Shown in pieces: positions 35,447 to 44,041 of a stretch of DNA of 64,000 bases. Where the stretch lies: assembly GCF_036985505.1 (NCBI RefSeq), contig NZ_BTGQ01000004.1:186001-250000 (forward strand), read 5' to 3'. Source of the stretch: Croceitalea sp947503285. GTDB taxonomy: Bacteria; Bacteroidota; Bacteroidia; Flavobacteriales; Flavobacteriaceae. The notes beneath the pieces are model-generated. The model was not told where the DNA came from. It ran no database searches and saw only the letters and a list, made by a program, of their open reading frames with translations. Every line of letters begins with the position of its first letter. Within the stretch, counting starts at the first letter, position 1. Both the position numbers and the translations under genes were made by a program.

Positions 35447-36286
35447 CTATCTTTTTGGTCCTGTAAAACCCTTTTTTCTTTTATTCCCGTCCTCAAAACC
35501 CAAGTTGAAATTCTTCGAAAGGTTTTTTTTTTGACCAATTTCCTTTTGCATTCTCTTGATCGATGTATCATAGAAAAAGTTGACTATCGCCAACATATTG
35601 TTGTGCTTCTCGGAAGCTTTGAGTGCATCGATATATTCCTGCCTATCCTCCTTTAAAATAATGATATGTGGATGTTTGAACTTCTCCAGAATAAAATTGG
35701 ACAGCAACCGGCCTAACCTTCCGTTACCATCCGGAAAGGGATGGCTGTAAATGAACATCTTGTGGAATATGGCACTCAACTCCAAAGGGTGCGTTTTTTT
35801 GTTTTTGATGGCATCGTCGAAACTGGCCAGAAGCCTTGGCATGTTCGCTATGGCCTTTTTGGTGTCACGGAATACCGTATCACCGGCCGCCATTTGGGTC
35901 TTGGCATATTCCCCGGGTTTGTGGCCTTTATAGGGCAATGTATTTTTGGTCAATATTTTATGTACCGTTCTTACGAAGGATTCGTTGAAATCGGAACCCT
36001 TGTTTTTCAGGATATAATCGTAGGCATTGAAATGGTCCATTATTTCGAACGCTTCCAGTAAGGTCTTGTTGACAAGATTAACGGCATACCCCTTTTCCTT
36101 AAGCTCCCTCGTGTCGTCCACGCTGAAGCTATTGCCCTCTATACCACAACTGTGGGCGGAGAACAGGATTTCATTGTATCTCCTGAAATCATCGGCATCA
36201 AAGGCCGATACGATCAATTTATCGTATTTCTCCTTTAGGGAATCGTATTTTTTTCTGGTTGCGACGAACGGATCCTTTCCTCCCAT
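35447..36286 (-). CDS. Fic domain protein, class II (N-terminal inhibitory helix)
   Basis: 279 residues. The complete catalytic motif HPFPDGNGRLGR is at 182-193, with His182 as catalytic base. An N-terminal inhibitory motif SCGIEG (46-51, pattern SxxxEG) marks an intramolecular class II Fic protein. Fic enzymes transfer AMP or related groups from nucleotides to protein hydroxyls; the target is unknown. It is encoded between the 45-residue basic protein gene and the recombinase, all tightly spaced, so it probably belongs to the element's core operon. A role as a stability toxin is possible but inferred. Confidence 0.92.
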   Translation of the reverse strand: MGGKDPFVATRKKYDSLKEKYDKLIVSAFDADDFRRYNEILFSAHSCGIEGNSFSVDDTRELKEKGYAVNLVNKTLLEAFEIMDHFNAYDYILKNKGSDFNESFVRTVHKILTKNTLPYKGHKPGEYAKTQMAAGDTVFRDTKKAIANMPRLLASFDDAIKNKKTHPLELSAIFHKMFIYSHPFPDGNGRLGRLLSNFILEKFKHPHIIILKEDRQEYIDALKASEKHNNMLAIVNFFYDTSIKRMQKEIGQKKNLSKNFNLGFEDGNKRKKGFTGPKR

Positions 36287-36289
36287 GGG

Positions 36290-36427
36290 CTATTTGAATT
36301 TTGAATCGATTTCTATTTTCTTTTGGGCCTGTCTTTCGGCTTTCCAGAACACTCTTTTTCGAAATGGCCTCAAATGTTTGGCCCGTTCCCCACTTGCGGT
36401 CAACATTCTTTTGGTTCCCCTTCTCAT
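36290..36427 (-). CDS. 45-residue basic protein between HicB and Fic genes
   Basis: A short ORF whose ATG overlaps the HicB stop codon (ATGA, 4 bp) and whose stop is 3 bp from the Fic start. The peptide is rich in Arg/Lys (MRRGTKRMLTASGER, then FRKRVFWKAERQAQKK) with no Cys. The coupling on both sides makes it likely to be a real gene. It may bind nucleic acid or be a partner of the flanking HicB-like or Fic protein; it has no HicA-like motif that I can see. No family recognised. Confidence 0.6.
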   Translation of the reverse strand: MRRGTKRMLTASGERAKHLRPFRKRVFWKAERQAQKKIEIDSKFK

Positions 36428-36795
36428 TGTTCGACCTTATTTTGGTTCAGGACCTTGTCCTCGTTCTTTACCAGATAATCAAAGGCCTTGTTGACCAGTT
36501 CGTTCAGTTTCATTTTTTTCCTTTCGGCCATTATCGAAAGCTCCCTGTGGATTTCACTGGATGTACGGATATTGAACCCTCCCCTATAAAACCTGTTCGG
36601 TTCTTTACCAAGCTCCTTGCAGGTTTCAAGATAATGGTCGACGGACCCTTCAAAAGCCTCCTTCAGCTCTTTGACCGAAGTACCCTCATAGCTGACCAAG
36701 TCGTTTATTCCGATAACTTTTCCGTGTAGCAGCCCGTCCCGAGAACTATACTCCACAGAACCGAAATACCCTTCATGTTCCAAATTATCCGCCAT
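36424..36795 (-). CDS. HicB-family antitoxin-like protein
   Basis: 123 residues. The N-terminal HicB partial RNase-H fold (GYFGSVEYSSRDGLLHGKV and SYEGTSVKELKEAFEGSVDHYLE) and the C-terminal ribbon-helix-helix (FNIRTSSEIHRELSIMAE then LNELVNKAFDYLV) are typical of long HicB antitoxins. HicB neutralises HicA mRNA interferase and represses its own operon. No hicA gene is adjacent, so it is either an orphan regulator of the element or works with the coupled small basic protein. Confidence 0.88.
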   Translation of the reverse strand: MADNLEHEGYFGSVEYSSRDGLLHGKVIGINDLVSYEGTSVKELKEAFEGSVDHYLETCKELGKEPNRFYRGGFNIRTSSEIHRELSIMAERKKMKLNELVNKAFDYLVKNEDKVLNQNKVEQ

Positions 36796-36918
36796 TGCTT
36801 CTATTTTCCTAATCCGCTTTATTCCCTATTGTTTAGTTCGTTCACGAACATGATCCTAAATCCACCCTCTATCAAAGATACTAAAATGCAACTATTATTT
36901 AGTTGCTGTTTTTTAAAT

Positions 36919-37101
36919 TTAATCTTCGTCTTTACTTACCTTTTGGACATGGTCACAGACTATGTTGGCAAGTGCTAGAAGTTGTTCTACGATTCGCTCC
37001 GCATCTTCTTCCGAGTAATCCTCAAAACCTTCATAAGTTTTCAGCCATACGCTGTTGAATTTTTTGTTTTTCTGCTTTGGCTCAAGTATTGAGTTTGACA
37101 T
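36919..37101 (-). CDS. Small acidic protein of unknown function
   Basis: 60 residues with an acidic amphipathic helix (DYSEEDAERIVEQLLALANIVCDHV). The frame has its own ATG and an A/T-rich leader. It lies between the HicB-like gene and the mobilization genes on the same strand and is probably part of the element backbone. No family recognised. Confidence 0.6.
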   Translation of the reverse strand: MSNSILEPKQKNKKFNSVWLKTYEGFEDYSEEDAERIVEQLLALANIVCDHVQKVSKDED

Positions 37102-37236
37102 CTTTCCTGAAAATCGGCAGCTCCTTTGTCGTGAAGGTCGTTACCGTATTTGTAAAAGCAGGCTTTAATTTACCTTTTTTAACTTATTAAATCCATTATG
37201 GAATGGTTATTTTATCCCCTAATTATAAGTAGTTGG

Positions 37237-37527
37237 TTAACAACTTTTAGATTTGACGGGAGGGATGACTTTTTTCCTGTAAATTCTGTTTACACAGACG
37301 ATCTTACCATTACTTTGCTTGATTTCCAGATTTTGAAAATCATGTTGTTTCAACATATCGATAATACGCTCTCCTGTATGCAGTCGCTCCAAACCCTCGA
37401 TTGTATCGACCTCCCCATTTTTGATTATCAACTTAATGGATAGGAACCTTTTGTTCCGTATCATCTCCAACACCTGAATTTCAGATGGAGTTAATTCCGA
37501 AGATCGTAACTTATTGTTCTCTTTCAT
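37237..37527 (-). CDS. Small basic protein downstream of the relaxase
   Basis: 96 residues, lysine-rich. The N-terminal part (LTPSEIQVLEMIRNKRFLSIKLIIKNG) looks like a helix-turn-helix or winged-helix beginning, and the C-terminal part has KQSNGKIVCVNRIYRKKV. It is 8 bp after the relaxase gene and probably co-transcribed. A DNA-binding or mobilization accessory role is an inference; the family is not recognised. Confidence 0.6.
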   Translation of the reverse strand: MKENNKLRSSELTPSEIQVLEMIRNKRFLSIKLIIKNGEVDTIEGLERLHTGERIIDMLKQHDFQNLEIKQSNGKIVCVNRIYRKKVIPPVKSKSC

Positions 37528-37535
37528 AATATCTT

Positions 37536-38585
37536 CTATAGGTTCAGTCCTTTCTTTTTCTTCTTTCTTTTGCGCTTTTTCTTAATACCGTCATCCATAA
37601 GTTCAAGTTTAAACGGATTCCATTCCGTTTCATCTACCAGAGGTTGGACTACTCCATCTCCTTCAATTTTTCCCAGATGACCTTTTGATTGCCCAGAAGA
37701 ATCTTGAGTGCCTTGCGCAGTTCTATTATTTCTTTGTTCATGCCTGATTGTCGTTCCATTGTTTCCTTCGCCAGTAAGATGAGTTCCTCGTTCTTTTTCA
37801 TTAGCCGATAGTATAACCGAACGGTCTCTTGTTTGCTCATAAGCGATATGTTTTACGATGCTGTTCCATGAAAATTTTTTACCGAGCGTACTGCCTTTAT
37901 ATACAACTCCTTGGTATTTGAAAGATATGCCCGAAACTCTTCCCGTGGTTTTGCTCACGTTAAATCTTGGCGATATATTTTGTTTTTGTAGTAATGTGAT
38001 GAATTGCGCTGTATCCGCTGCCCTTGAAACTACTGAACCGATTTTGTCCTGAAGAACAAGTTTTATCGGTACATTACCAGTTCTTAGGGTCTTCTCTATT
38101 TCTTTTTGGGTAAGTGATTTTTGGGTATTTGTGTTACCTACTATTTGGGTCAGTCCGTATTTCTTTTCCAGATCATCGAGTATTTTACGGTTTCTTCTTT
38201 TAATATTACTGTCACTTGTTAATCTCCCCGAATACCTTACCCGATTGGCTATGATATGGATATGCTCATGTTCCGTATCGGTATGACGGTACATGATAAA
38301 TTGATTGTTGTCAAAACCCATCTTCATCAAATAATCACACCCTACCGATACGAACGTTTTATCATCCAAATAATCCGAGTGCGGCAGGTTCAGGGAGACA
38401 TGAAGTACCGCTTTCCCGAGGTTTGGGCGTAGCTCCCTTATCAAATTGAATTCCTGCGTCATTTCAACGGAAGTGGAATGTTCGATATTGGAATCGATGA
38501 CATACCCGACCCCTTCACGTACTTTTTTTTCATTGTAGGCCAGTACTCCATAAAAATCCTTTCCTATCACTATCTTACCTATCAT
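37536..38585 (-). CDS. Relaxase/mobilization nuclease (MOBP type)
   Basis: 349 residues. The relaxase domain has a candidate catalytic Tyr (Y17, VLAYNEKKV) and the three-histidine metal motif HEHIH (H106, H108, H110) followed by IIANRV. It would nick the element's oriT and pilot single-stranded DNA during mobilization. The C-terminal 110 residues are Gly/Asn/Gln rich and end in a run of Lys, and this part of the gene is overlapped by a 63-codon ORF in another frame. It overlaps the upstream MobC-like gene by 11 bp. Length is within the Bacteroidetes range. Confidence 0.93.
   Translation of the reverse strand: MIGKIVIGKDFYGVLAYNEKKVREGVGYVIDSNIEHSTSVEMTQEFNLIRELRPNLGKAVLHVSLNLPHSDYLDDKTFVSVGCDYLMKMGFDNNQFIMYRHTDTEHEHIHIIANRVRYSGRLTSDSNIKRRNRKILDDLEKKYGLTQIVGNTNTQKSLTQKEIEKTLRTGNVPIKLVLQDKIGSVVSRAADTAQFITLLQKQNISPRFNVSKTTGRVSGISFKYQGVVYKGSTLGKKFSWNSIVKHIAYEQTRDRSVILSANEKERGTHLTGEGNNGTTIRHEQRNNRTAQGTQDSSGQSKGHLGKIEGDGVVQPLVDETEWNPFKLELMDDGIKKKRKRKKKKKGLNL
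37649..37840 (-). CDS. Possible overprinted coiled-coil ORF inside the relaxase gene
   Basis: 63 residues in a different frame on the same strand as the relaxase. It begins MSKQETVRLYYRLMKKNEEL and ends KVIWEKLKEME, and would form one long amphipathic helix. It looks more like a natural protein than the low-complexity relaxase tail that overlaps it. This could be a true nested gene, or it could be that the relaxase C-terminus is the by-product. Not proven. Confidence 0.35.
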   Translation of the reverse strand: MSKQETVRLYYRLMKKNEELILLAKETMERQSGMNKEIIELRKALKILLGNQKVIWEKLKEME

Positions 38586-38922
38586 TTTTCTTGATATTTG
38601 ATTTAAGGTATTGCAATAGTGTTTTTACTTCTTCCAATTGCCTATGAATACTGAACGGGTCGCGAATGCCCGAGTTCACGACCTTGGCGATTTGGTTCAG
38701 ATTGTTTCCCACTCGACTAAGTTCAACGAAAAGTTTCCGGTCCGATGGACTTACCTTTTTCTTTGGTAGCGACTTTTTCGTAATCCTTCTTCGGATAAAT
38801 TCCGCAATGGATAACCCGATAGTTTCCGCATTATTGGAAACTTTGGAATAATCATCAACGGTCATTCTTACATTGACCTGTATTGTCTTTCGTGCCGTAA
38901 ATTCTTTTTTCGGTCTTCCCAT
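38575..38922 (-). CDS. MobC-like relaxosome protein
   Basis: 115 residues from the ATG at 38922, which starts with the typical MGRPKKEFTARKT. A longer frame to 39018 would read through the oriT-like region. A ribbon-helix-helix segment (IQVNVRMTVDDYSKVSNNAETIGLSIAEFIRRR) is followed by the MobC signature region (FVELSRVGNNLNQIAKVVN). It binds oriT and recruits the relaxase encoded by the overlapping next gene. Confidence 0.88.
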   Translation of the reverse strand: MGRPKKEFTARKTIQVNVRMTVDDYSKVSNNAETIGLSIAEFIRRRITKKSLPKKKVSPSDRKLFVELSRVGNNLNQIAKVVNSGIRDPFSIHRQLEEVKTLLQYLKSNIKKNDR

Positions 38923-38969
38923 TTCAATGGATTTAGCTTGTATTTCAGATAATCTGCAAACGAAGTGCG

Positions 38970-39095
38970 TAGGGTTTTTGTTAGCAAAAACACAACTTGC
39001 TTCGTGACCTCCGATCAACTATATGGCAAACCTATAATCTATGGATTGTTTGCAGGGGTTTTGCCGTACATGGACTTTTGTACGGCAAATCGTTG
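38970..39095. other. Candidate origin of transfer (oriT)
   Basis: The region immediately upstream of the mobC-relaxase pair holds two inverted repeats: GTTTTTG/CAAAAAC with a 4-nt loop (about 38971-38988) and TTTGCCGTACA/TGTACGGCAAA with an 8-nt loop (39060-39089). Location and repeat structure are those expected for oriT. The nick site is not identified. Confidence 0.5.
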
Positions 39096-39299
39096 AAGGG
39101 TCTTTTCAGAAGAGAAATAAAAAAATGTACTGAACTTGAACCAAGGATTTCCATGGAAAGAGGGAAACCGGTCAATACGTTCCTTTGGACGGAATTTTCC
39201 ATATTAGATCAATGGTCCGATTTTCGTCCCAAGTCATATTGAACACGGGGCCATGGGCCGGACACCGGGATATTTCGTATATTTGATATAGAAAGAGCC

Positions 39300-39620
39300 A
39301 TGAAAAAGTCGCACAACATAGCACCGTCCAAAGGAAAGAACCTAAAGGGTTACTTTCCCGGACCTGTATTTTGGGATGTCGACCCCAGCGTGCTTGATGT
39401 GGAAAAGGACAAGATCTTTATCATCGAAAGGGTACTGTCCCGCAATATGGGGGACCCACAATATTTTGAGCTTCTCGAAAGACTGTATCCGATAAGTGAC
39501 ATTGTCCGGTGCGCGAAAAGGAGCGAACAGATTCGGGGGAACAGCAGTATCAGGGCCGTGGCCGAACGTTATGGCATCAGACCGGACCATATGAAGAACT
39601 ACAATCCTTCCTTTGGATAA
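39300..39620 (+). CDS. AbiEi-position antitoxin-like protein (DUF6922-like)
   Basis: 106 residues. It has a FPGPVFWDVDPSVLDVEKDK opening and an IERVLSRNMGDPQYFELLERLYP block, as in the small proteins usually encoded before AbiEii toxins in Bacteroidetes. Its stop overlaps the toxin start by one base (TAATG). As the first gene of the pair it is expected to neutralise or repress the toxin. The family name is from recall; the operon logic is firm. Confidence 0.75.
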   Translation: MKKSHNIAPSKGKNLKGYFPGPVFWDVDPSVLDVEKDKIFIIERVLSRNMGDPQYFELLERLYPISDIVRCAKRSEQIRGNSSIRAVAERYGIRPDHMKNYNPSFG

Positions 39621-40414
39621 TGGCCGTCGACCAAGCCGTTTCGGACGAGCTGAAAAGCGTCATCGTCCAATTGATGCAAGCAGATTATTTAAGGGACTTT
39701 AACCTTGGAGGTGGCACCAACCTCGCTATCCGGCACAATCATAGGGTCTCCACGGACATCGACCTCTTTTCCCAAGGTGTGGTCGGGGTCGAAAGATTGA
39801 GGGCAATAAGTGCCTATTTCAGATCGACCTTCAAAGACGGGCTTTTAGGCCTCTTGGAGGAAAACTTCGGGGACAATCAAATGGCCTTTCTCAGGGTGAA
39901 CGTACAAAGGAACGGGGTCCCGATCAAAATAGACATCATCCAAAATATTCCATTGCTCCATCCCATAGAAACATTTGACAACATTAGATTGATCAATGAA
40001 CTCGACATCGGGGCATTGAAATTGGTGTCGGCCGTAAATCGCGGGACCCAAAAGGATTTTGGGGACCTTTTGTTGCTCTGTGGACTGTATTCCCTTGAAA
40101 GACTGCATACCGAGCTTATGAAAAGGGAAAGTATGTTCATCGGTAAAGAGTTTGGCACCATCTTCAACGTTGAGGGACTTCCCAGCGGTTTGGCCGGTGA
40201 CCTGTCCGCCCTGGGCAATTTCAACAGGGCAACGGACCGAAAAAGTGAAAGCAACCGTCTTATCTTAACGGAAAATTCCATTATCCCGGGTTCTTGGCCC
40301 GAACTTGGCCTAAGATGGGCAGGGATCGTCGAGGCATATGCAAAGTCGAAAGGCTTGCGTTTTACTCCTCCTTCCAGAAAAAGGAGGTGGAAAAACAAAG
40401 GGATCGGTCTTTAA
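39620..40414 (+). CDS. AbiEii/AbiGii nucleotidyltransferase-like toxin
   Basis: 264 residues from the ATG at 39620, chosen because it overlaps the preceding stop and starts just before the conserved domain. The nucleotidyltransferase motif GGGTNLAIRHNHRVSTDIDLF and the later IDIIQNIP and LKLVSAVNRGTQKDFGDLLLL are AbiEii hallmarks. AbiEii toxins modify tRNA ends or otherwise halt growth, giving phage abortive infection and element maintenance. The target here is unknown. The C-terminus is basic (PPSRKRRWKNKG). Confidence 0.9.
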   Translation: MAVDQAVSDELKSVIVQLMQADYLRDFNLGGGTNLAIRHNHRVSTDIDLFSQGVVGVERLRAISAYFRSTFKDGLLGLLEENFGDNQMAFLRVNVQRNGVPIKIDIIQNIPLLHPIETFDNIRLINELDIGALKLVSAVNRGTQKDFGDLLLLCGLYSLERLHTELMKRESMFIGKEFGTIFNVEGLPSGLAGDLSALGNFNRATDRKSESNRLILTENSIIPGSWPELGLRWAGIVEAYAKSKGLRFTPPSRKRRWKNKGIGL

Positions 40415-40662
40415 AAAATCCATCTTATAGTTGACAGTTCCCATTTTTGAAAGTTTACGCCGATACGTTTTTCCTTGATCTATTCTAACCTTTGTAGGAA
40501 TGAAAAGTGGAAAGGGAGAAAAAAACAAAAGGAGTATGGCATCCAGGTAAGGGAACGTGAAAATCAACATTGCTCAATATACCCCTTCGTACCATTACAT
40601 TAATTAAGTGCTCATCAGATTTGTTCAAATATTAAAACAACTCTTCATTCGTATAATTATAT

Positions 40663-40698
40663 AATTGTACACATGTACAATTGTATATACATACAATT
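40663..40698. promoter_or_regulatory. Two overlapping 20-bp palindromes
   Basis: AATTGTAC-ACAT-GTACAATT (40663-40682) and AATTGTAT-ATAC-ATACAATT (40679-40698) share an AATT. They lie in a gene-free part of the island. They look like a double operator of a dimeric repressor; the regulator is unknown. Confidence 0.45.
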
Positions 40699-41351
40699 GC
40701 ATATTTAATCATTTGTATGGATAAATGAGTTTGGAGATTATTCGAAAGGCTTCTTAAGATGTGCCCGGCATGATCAAAATATCATTTAAGGAAAAGACGG
40801 GCTTAGCAGGTATTCATTCATTGCCCATCTCGAACCAATGGGATTGTCTGTATCCTGAAGGGAAAAAGTATCTTTGGAAATCCCCTCTTTTCCCCCTTTC
40901 CACAAAAAGCACCCGTAAGGGTGCCGATCCCATGACAAAATCAATGGAACGATTCATATCCATTACATCGAAAAATAGGAACAAAACTTCAATGATATCT
41001 TTATCTTAAATGGCAAGTAGATACTCCAAGACCATGGAAGCCATACTGAACGATAAATTACGGAAATTGGTGTAGCCAATTAAAAAAAGACAAGTACAAA
41101 AATTGAGAACATCAGGAACAGTTTGTCTTTTCTCTTATACAGAGCGATATATTATATTTGTTTGCTTATATATTAAGTGTAATTCTTTAAATTACATTAA
41201 TCGAACGTATTAATTGTAAATTGTATGGAAGTATCTTGTGTGTTACTCTTGAGTATATAATTGTCTTAAATAATTAAATTATAAATACGCTACGGACTGA
41301 ACGTAACTTTGTTCAGCCATACATTGGTAATAAGCTAAAGAAACATCCCGA
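40699..41351. other. Gene-poor island spacer with decayed sequence
   Basis: No intact gene. It holds a small GC hairpin (GCACCC/GGGTGC, 40910-40925), one copy of a 148-bp repeat (40938-41085) and a 45-bp relic of the permease gene found again at 45.7 kb. The end of the region should contain the promoter of the Crp/Fnr gene. Confidence 0.5.
40938..41085 (+). repeat. 148-bp direct repeat, copy R1
   Basis: It is more than 90% identical to 45212-45359. It encodes the end of a protein-like frame (ERFISITSKNRN, frameshifted relative to R2) and the beginning of another (SKTMEAILNDKLRKL). R1 and R2 flank the Crp/Fnr to DUF6624 gene block. Confidence 0.75.
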
Positions 41352-41942
41352 ATGGAGCAAGAGTTTAAGGTTTATATCAAATCTTACCTAGAACAATTTC
41401 CTGATTTGAGCTCGGAGGAACTAACTTTCATTTCCTCATATCTTATTATAGAAAAGTATGGCAAAAAAGAATTTTTATTTAAAAGCGGGGAGGTTCAAAA
41501 GGAAGTGGGATTTGTTTGCAAGGGACTTTTGAGAAGATACTACGTCAATGAAAAAGGAAACAAAATAACAACGGGTTTTATAATTGAAAATAACTATGCC
41601 ACAGATTATCCCGCATTCATAAGGCAAAAACCATCAAAGTATTTTATCGAATGTCTTGAGCCATCGGTAATCATAAAATTGCCATATGATAAAATTCAAG
41701 AAGGGTACGGTAAATTTAAAACAAGTGAAAGGTATGGTAGGTTGATAGCCGAATATGTTTTGACCGTGCAAACCGACAGGGTAGAAAGTCTTTTGTTTGA
41801 GACAGCTGAAGAGCGTTACTTGAATTTTATAGACCGAAACCCAGACCTTGTAAACAGAATTAGTTTAACGCATTTAGCAACGTACTTGGGTATAGAACGG
41901 CAATCATTGAGCAGAATACGGAGTAAGATCGCCAAAAAATGA
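41352..41942 (+). CDS. Crp/Fnr family transcriptional regulator
   Basis: 196 residues. A cyclic-nucleotide-binding-like beta-barrel (about 25-115; FLFKSGEVQKEVGFVCKGLLRRYY) is followed by a helix and a C-terminal winged helix with LTHLATYLGIERQSLSRIRSK. Such short Crp-like proteins are common in Bacteroidetes and often lack the cAMP-contacting residues. It precedes an M20 amidohydrolase gene on the same strand and might control it. Confidence 0.9.
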   Translation: MEQEFKVYIKSYLEQFPDLSSEELTFISSYLIIEKYGKKEFLFKSGEVQKEVGFVCKGLLRRYYVNEKGNKITTGFIIENNYATDYPAFIRQKPSKYFIECLEPSVIIKLPYDKIQEGYGKFKTSERYGRLIAEYVLTVQTDRVESLLFETAEERYLNFIDRNPDLVNRISLTHLATYLGIERQSLSRIRSKIAKK

Positions 41943-42019
41943 TTTTGTCACAAATGTGTCAGGTAGAAAAGCCGATGATGTTTCATTTTTGCAATAGTTA
42001 GTTCCATAATATTGTAAAA

Positions 42020-43318
42020 ATGACTTCAAATAATAAAATAACCAAAACAGCCTTAATTACTCAATTCCTCTTTTTTGGACTTGTTTCCAGTGGCCAAAAT
42101 ACAACTGTTGAACCATCCACACATTTGAAAGTCCAAGAGCGAACCGACAAAATTTTCGATAGCTTTGTAAAAATTCGCAGGGACTTTCATACCAATCCCG
42201 AAGTGTCAGGGCAAGAGAAAAGAACTTCCAAAAAGATTGCTGAATACCTTTTATCCTTGGGCCTTGAAGTTAAAACTGGAATAGGTGGTCATGGAGTCCT
42301 TGGAATCTTAAAAACTGGTAAGAAAGGAAAGCATATTGCTTGGAGAGCAGATATTGATGCCCTTGCTTCCGACCATCCCGATGTTGTCGATTTTTCATCA
42401 AAAATTAAAGGTGTAAGACATATTTGTGGACACGATGTACATACAACTATTGCACTTGGGATAGCTAATGTTTTAACAAGTTTAAAAGAAAGCCTTACAG
42501 GAACTATTTACTTCATCTTTCAACCATCAGAAGAAAATTTGGCGGGGGCAAAAGCCATGCTTGATCATGGCCTGCTCAATAGTATAGACCCAGAAGAAAT
42601 TTATGCATTACACATTGCACCTATGTCTGAGGGGATTGTTACTACCAAAGCAAGAAACCCTTATGCAGACTATAAGGGAATTCAAATTACCTTAAAAAAC
42701 ACAAAGGAGAAAACGGCTCTTATTCAGTTTACGAAAGAGCTTTTTTTACATCTTCAAAATGTTTCACCTGAAAGTGAATTCTGGGACAATAAAAATCTAT
42801 TGGACCCCAATATAGGATTGGGAAATCCAAATACCATATTTAAGGATTATATTACCGTTGATTCAAATATTGCTGTTAAAGAAAGTGATAAGAAGATTAC
42901 AATTAGGGCCTATCTAAGTGCTGAAAAGGAAACTCAATTAGACTTTCTTTTAAGTCAAATAAAAAAGAAATTTAAAGGATCGGACTATTCAGATCAATTT
43001 TTAAATAGTTCATTTTATTATGAGACAGCGCTAGTGCTTAATGATGAACGATTAACTTCATTGACCATACCTACAATAAGTAAGATTTACGGAAATGAAC
43101 ACGTTCTCCCCCTTTATGGAGCTATACCTGACGGACGTGGGGATGATTTTGCACTGTTTCAACGTGAAATTCCGGGAGTCTATTTTTTATTGGGTGCATC
43201 AAATTTTGAAAAAGGAATAGTTTCCATGCCTCATTCACCAAATTTTGCTGTTGATGAAAGTTGTATAAAAACGGGAATCAACTACTTTACATCAATGATA
43301 ATAGAGAGACTTAAGTAA
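42020..43318 (+). CDS. M20 family amidohydrolase/peptidase, exported
   Basis: 432 residues with a signal peptide-like start (ALITQFLFFGLVSSGQ). M20 signatures seen are RRDFHTNPEVSGQE, AWRADIDALAS, the metal-binding ICGHDVHTT, PSEENLAGAKAML and a C-terminal MPHSPNFAVDE. The family removes acyl or amino groups from peptides and related amides using two metal ions; the substrate is unknown. It probably acts in the envelope. Cargo of the island, downstream of the Crp/Fnr gene (77 bp). Confidence 0.9.
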   Translation: MTSNNKITKTALITQFLFFGLVSSGQNTTVEPSTHLKVQERTDKIFDSFVKIRRDFHTNPEVSGQEKRTSKKIAEYLLSLGLEVKTGIGGHGVLGILKTGKKGKHIAWRADIDALASDHPDVVDFSSKIKGVRHICGHDVHTTIALGIANVLTSLKESLTGTIYFIFQPSEENLAGAKAMLDHGLLNSIDPEEIYALHIAPMSEGIVTTKARNPYADYKGIQITLKNTKEKTALIQFTKELFLHLQNVSPESEFWDNKNLLDPNIGLGNPNTIFKDYITVDSNIAVKESDKKITIRAYLSAEKETQLDFLLSQIKKKFKGSDYSDQFLNSSFYYETALVLNDERLTSLTIPTISKIYGNEHVLPLYGAIPDGRGDDFALFQREIPGVYFLLGASNFEKGIVSMPHSPNFAVDESCIKTGINYFTSMIIERLK

Positions 43319-43455
43319 TAAGGTCGGTTGCCTACTTGTTATAACCGAAAATAATAAAACCAAGATTAAATTGATTGATTACATTCCTTTTTTTGGTGTA
43401 TATAGATGTATTTTATACCCATATAATCAAGTTAGCAACAATAAATAAACACAAT

Positions 43456-43947
43456 ATGAAACATTTTCTTTGCACAATAATTTTCTTGACCGCTTCAATT
43501 AGTTCCATAGCTCAAGAAAAAACTGATGTTACCGTTAAATCCATTAACGGAATTATCGATGAACTACTTGATCAAATAACCATCGAAAAGGGCGAGAAAA
43601 TGGATACTATAGCAATTAGGAACTTATTTCATCCATCGGCCATATTTACAGTTGCTGATGTTACAAATGCTGAAACCGTATCACTTAATGATTTCCTCAT
43701 CCTCTTGAAAGATCCTTACTATGAACAAGGATATCTTGAAAAAGAAATTCATAAAGTTGTTGATCAATACAATGGAATTGCCCAAGTATTCCAGACTTTT
43801 TATGGCAAGGACTCTGAGGGAGCTGAAGAAAAAGGAATAAACAGCTATCAATTAACATATTATGGCGATCGATGGTGGATAGTCAGTCTCTTATGGACCA
43901 TAGAATCCAAAAGTGCCGGAATACCTGTAAAATATGGTGGGGAATAA
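43456..43947 (+). CDS. Secreted NTF2-like/SnoaL-type protein
   Basis: 163 residues from the ATG at 43456, which starts a clear signal peptide (HFLCTIIFLTASISSIAQ). The mature domain has an NTF2-like alpha+beta pattern with LFHPSAIFTVADV and the terminal strand DRWWIVSLLWTIE. NTF2-like folds bind small ligands or act as weak enzymes; the role is unknown. A similar protein is encoded outside the island at 56448. It lies between M20 and DUF6624 genes. Confidence 0.75.
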   Translation: MKHFLCTIIFLTASISSIAQEKTDVTVKSINGIIDELLDQITIEKGEKMDTIAIRNLFHPSAIFTVADVTNAETVSLNDFLILLKDPYYEQGYLEKEIHKVVDQYNGIAQVFQTFYGKDSEGAEEKGINSYQLTYYGDRWWIVSLLWTIESKSAGIPVKYGGE

Positions 43948-44041
43948 GTGAAGAAGTTGCTGAGTTAACCACTAAACCACGCAACACCCATAGCCGAAAC
44001 CGTTGACAACCATTTAACCAAAAAATACAATCTCCTGTTTG

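Noticed and set aside
40761..41009. 82-codon ORF in the island spacer
   Set aside because: It spans a small GC hairpin and the frameshifted repeat R1; its composition is not protein-like except inside the repeat.
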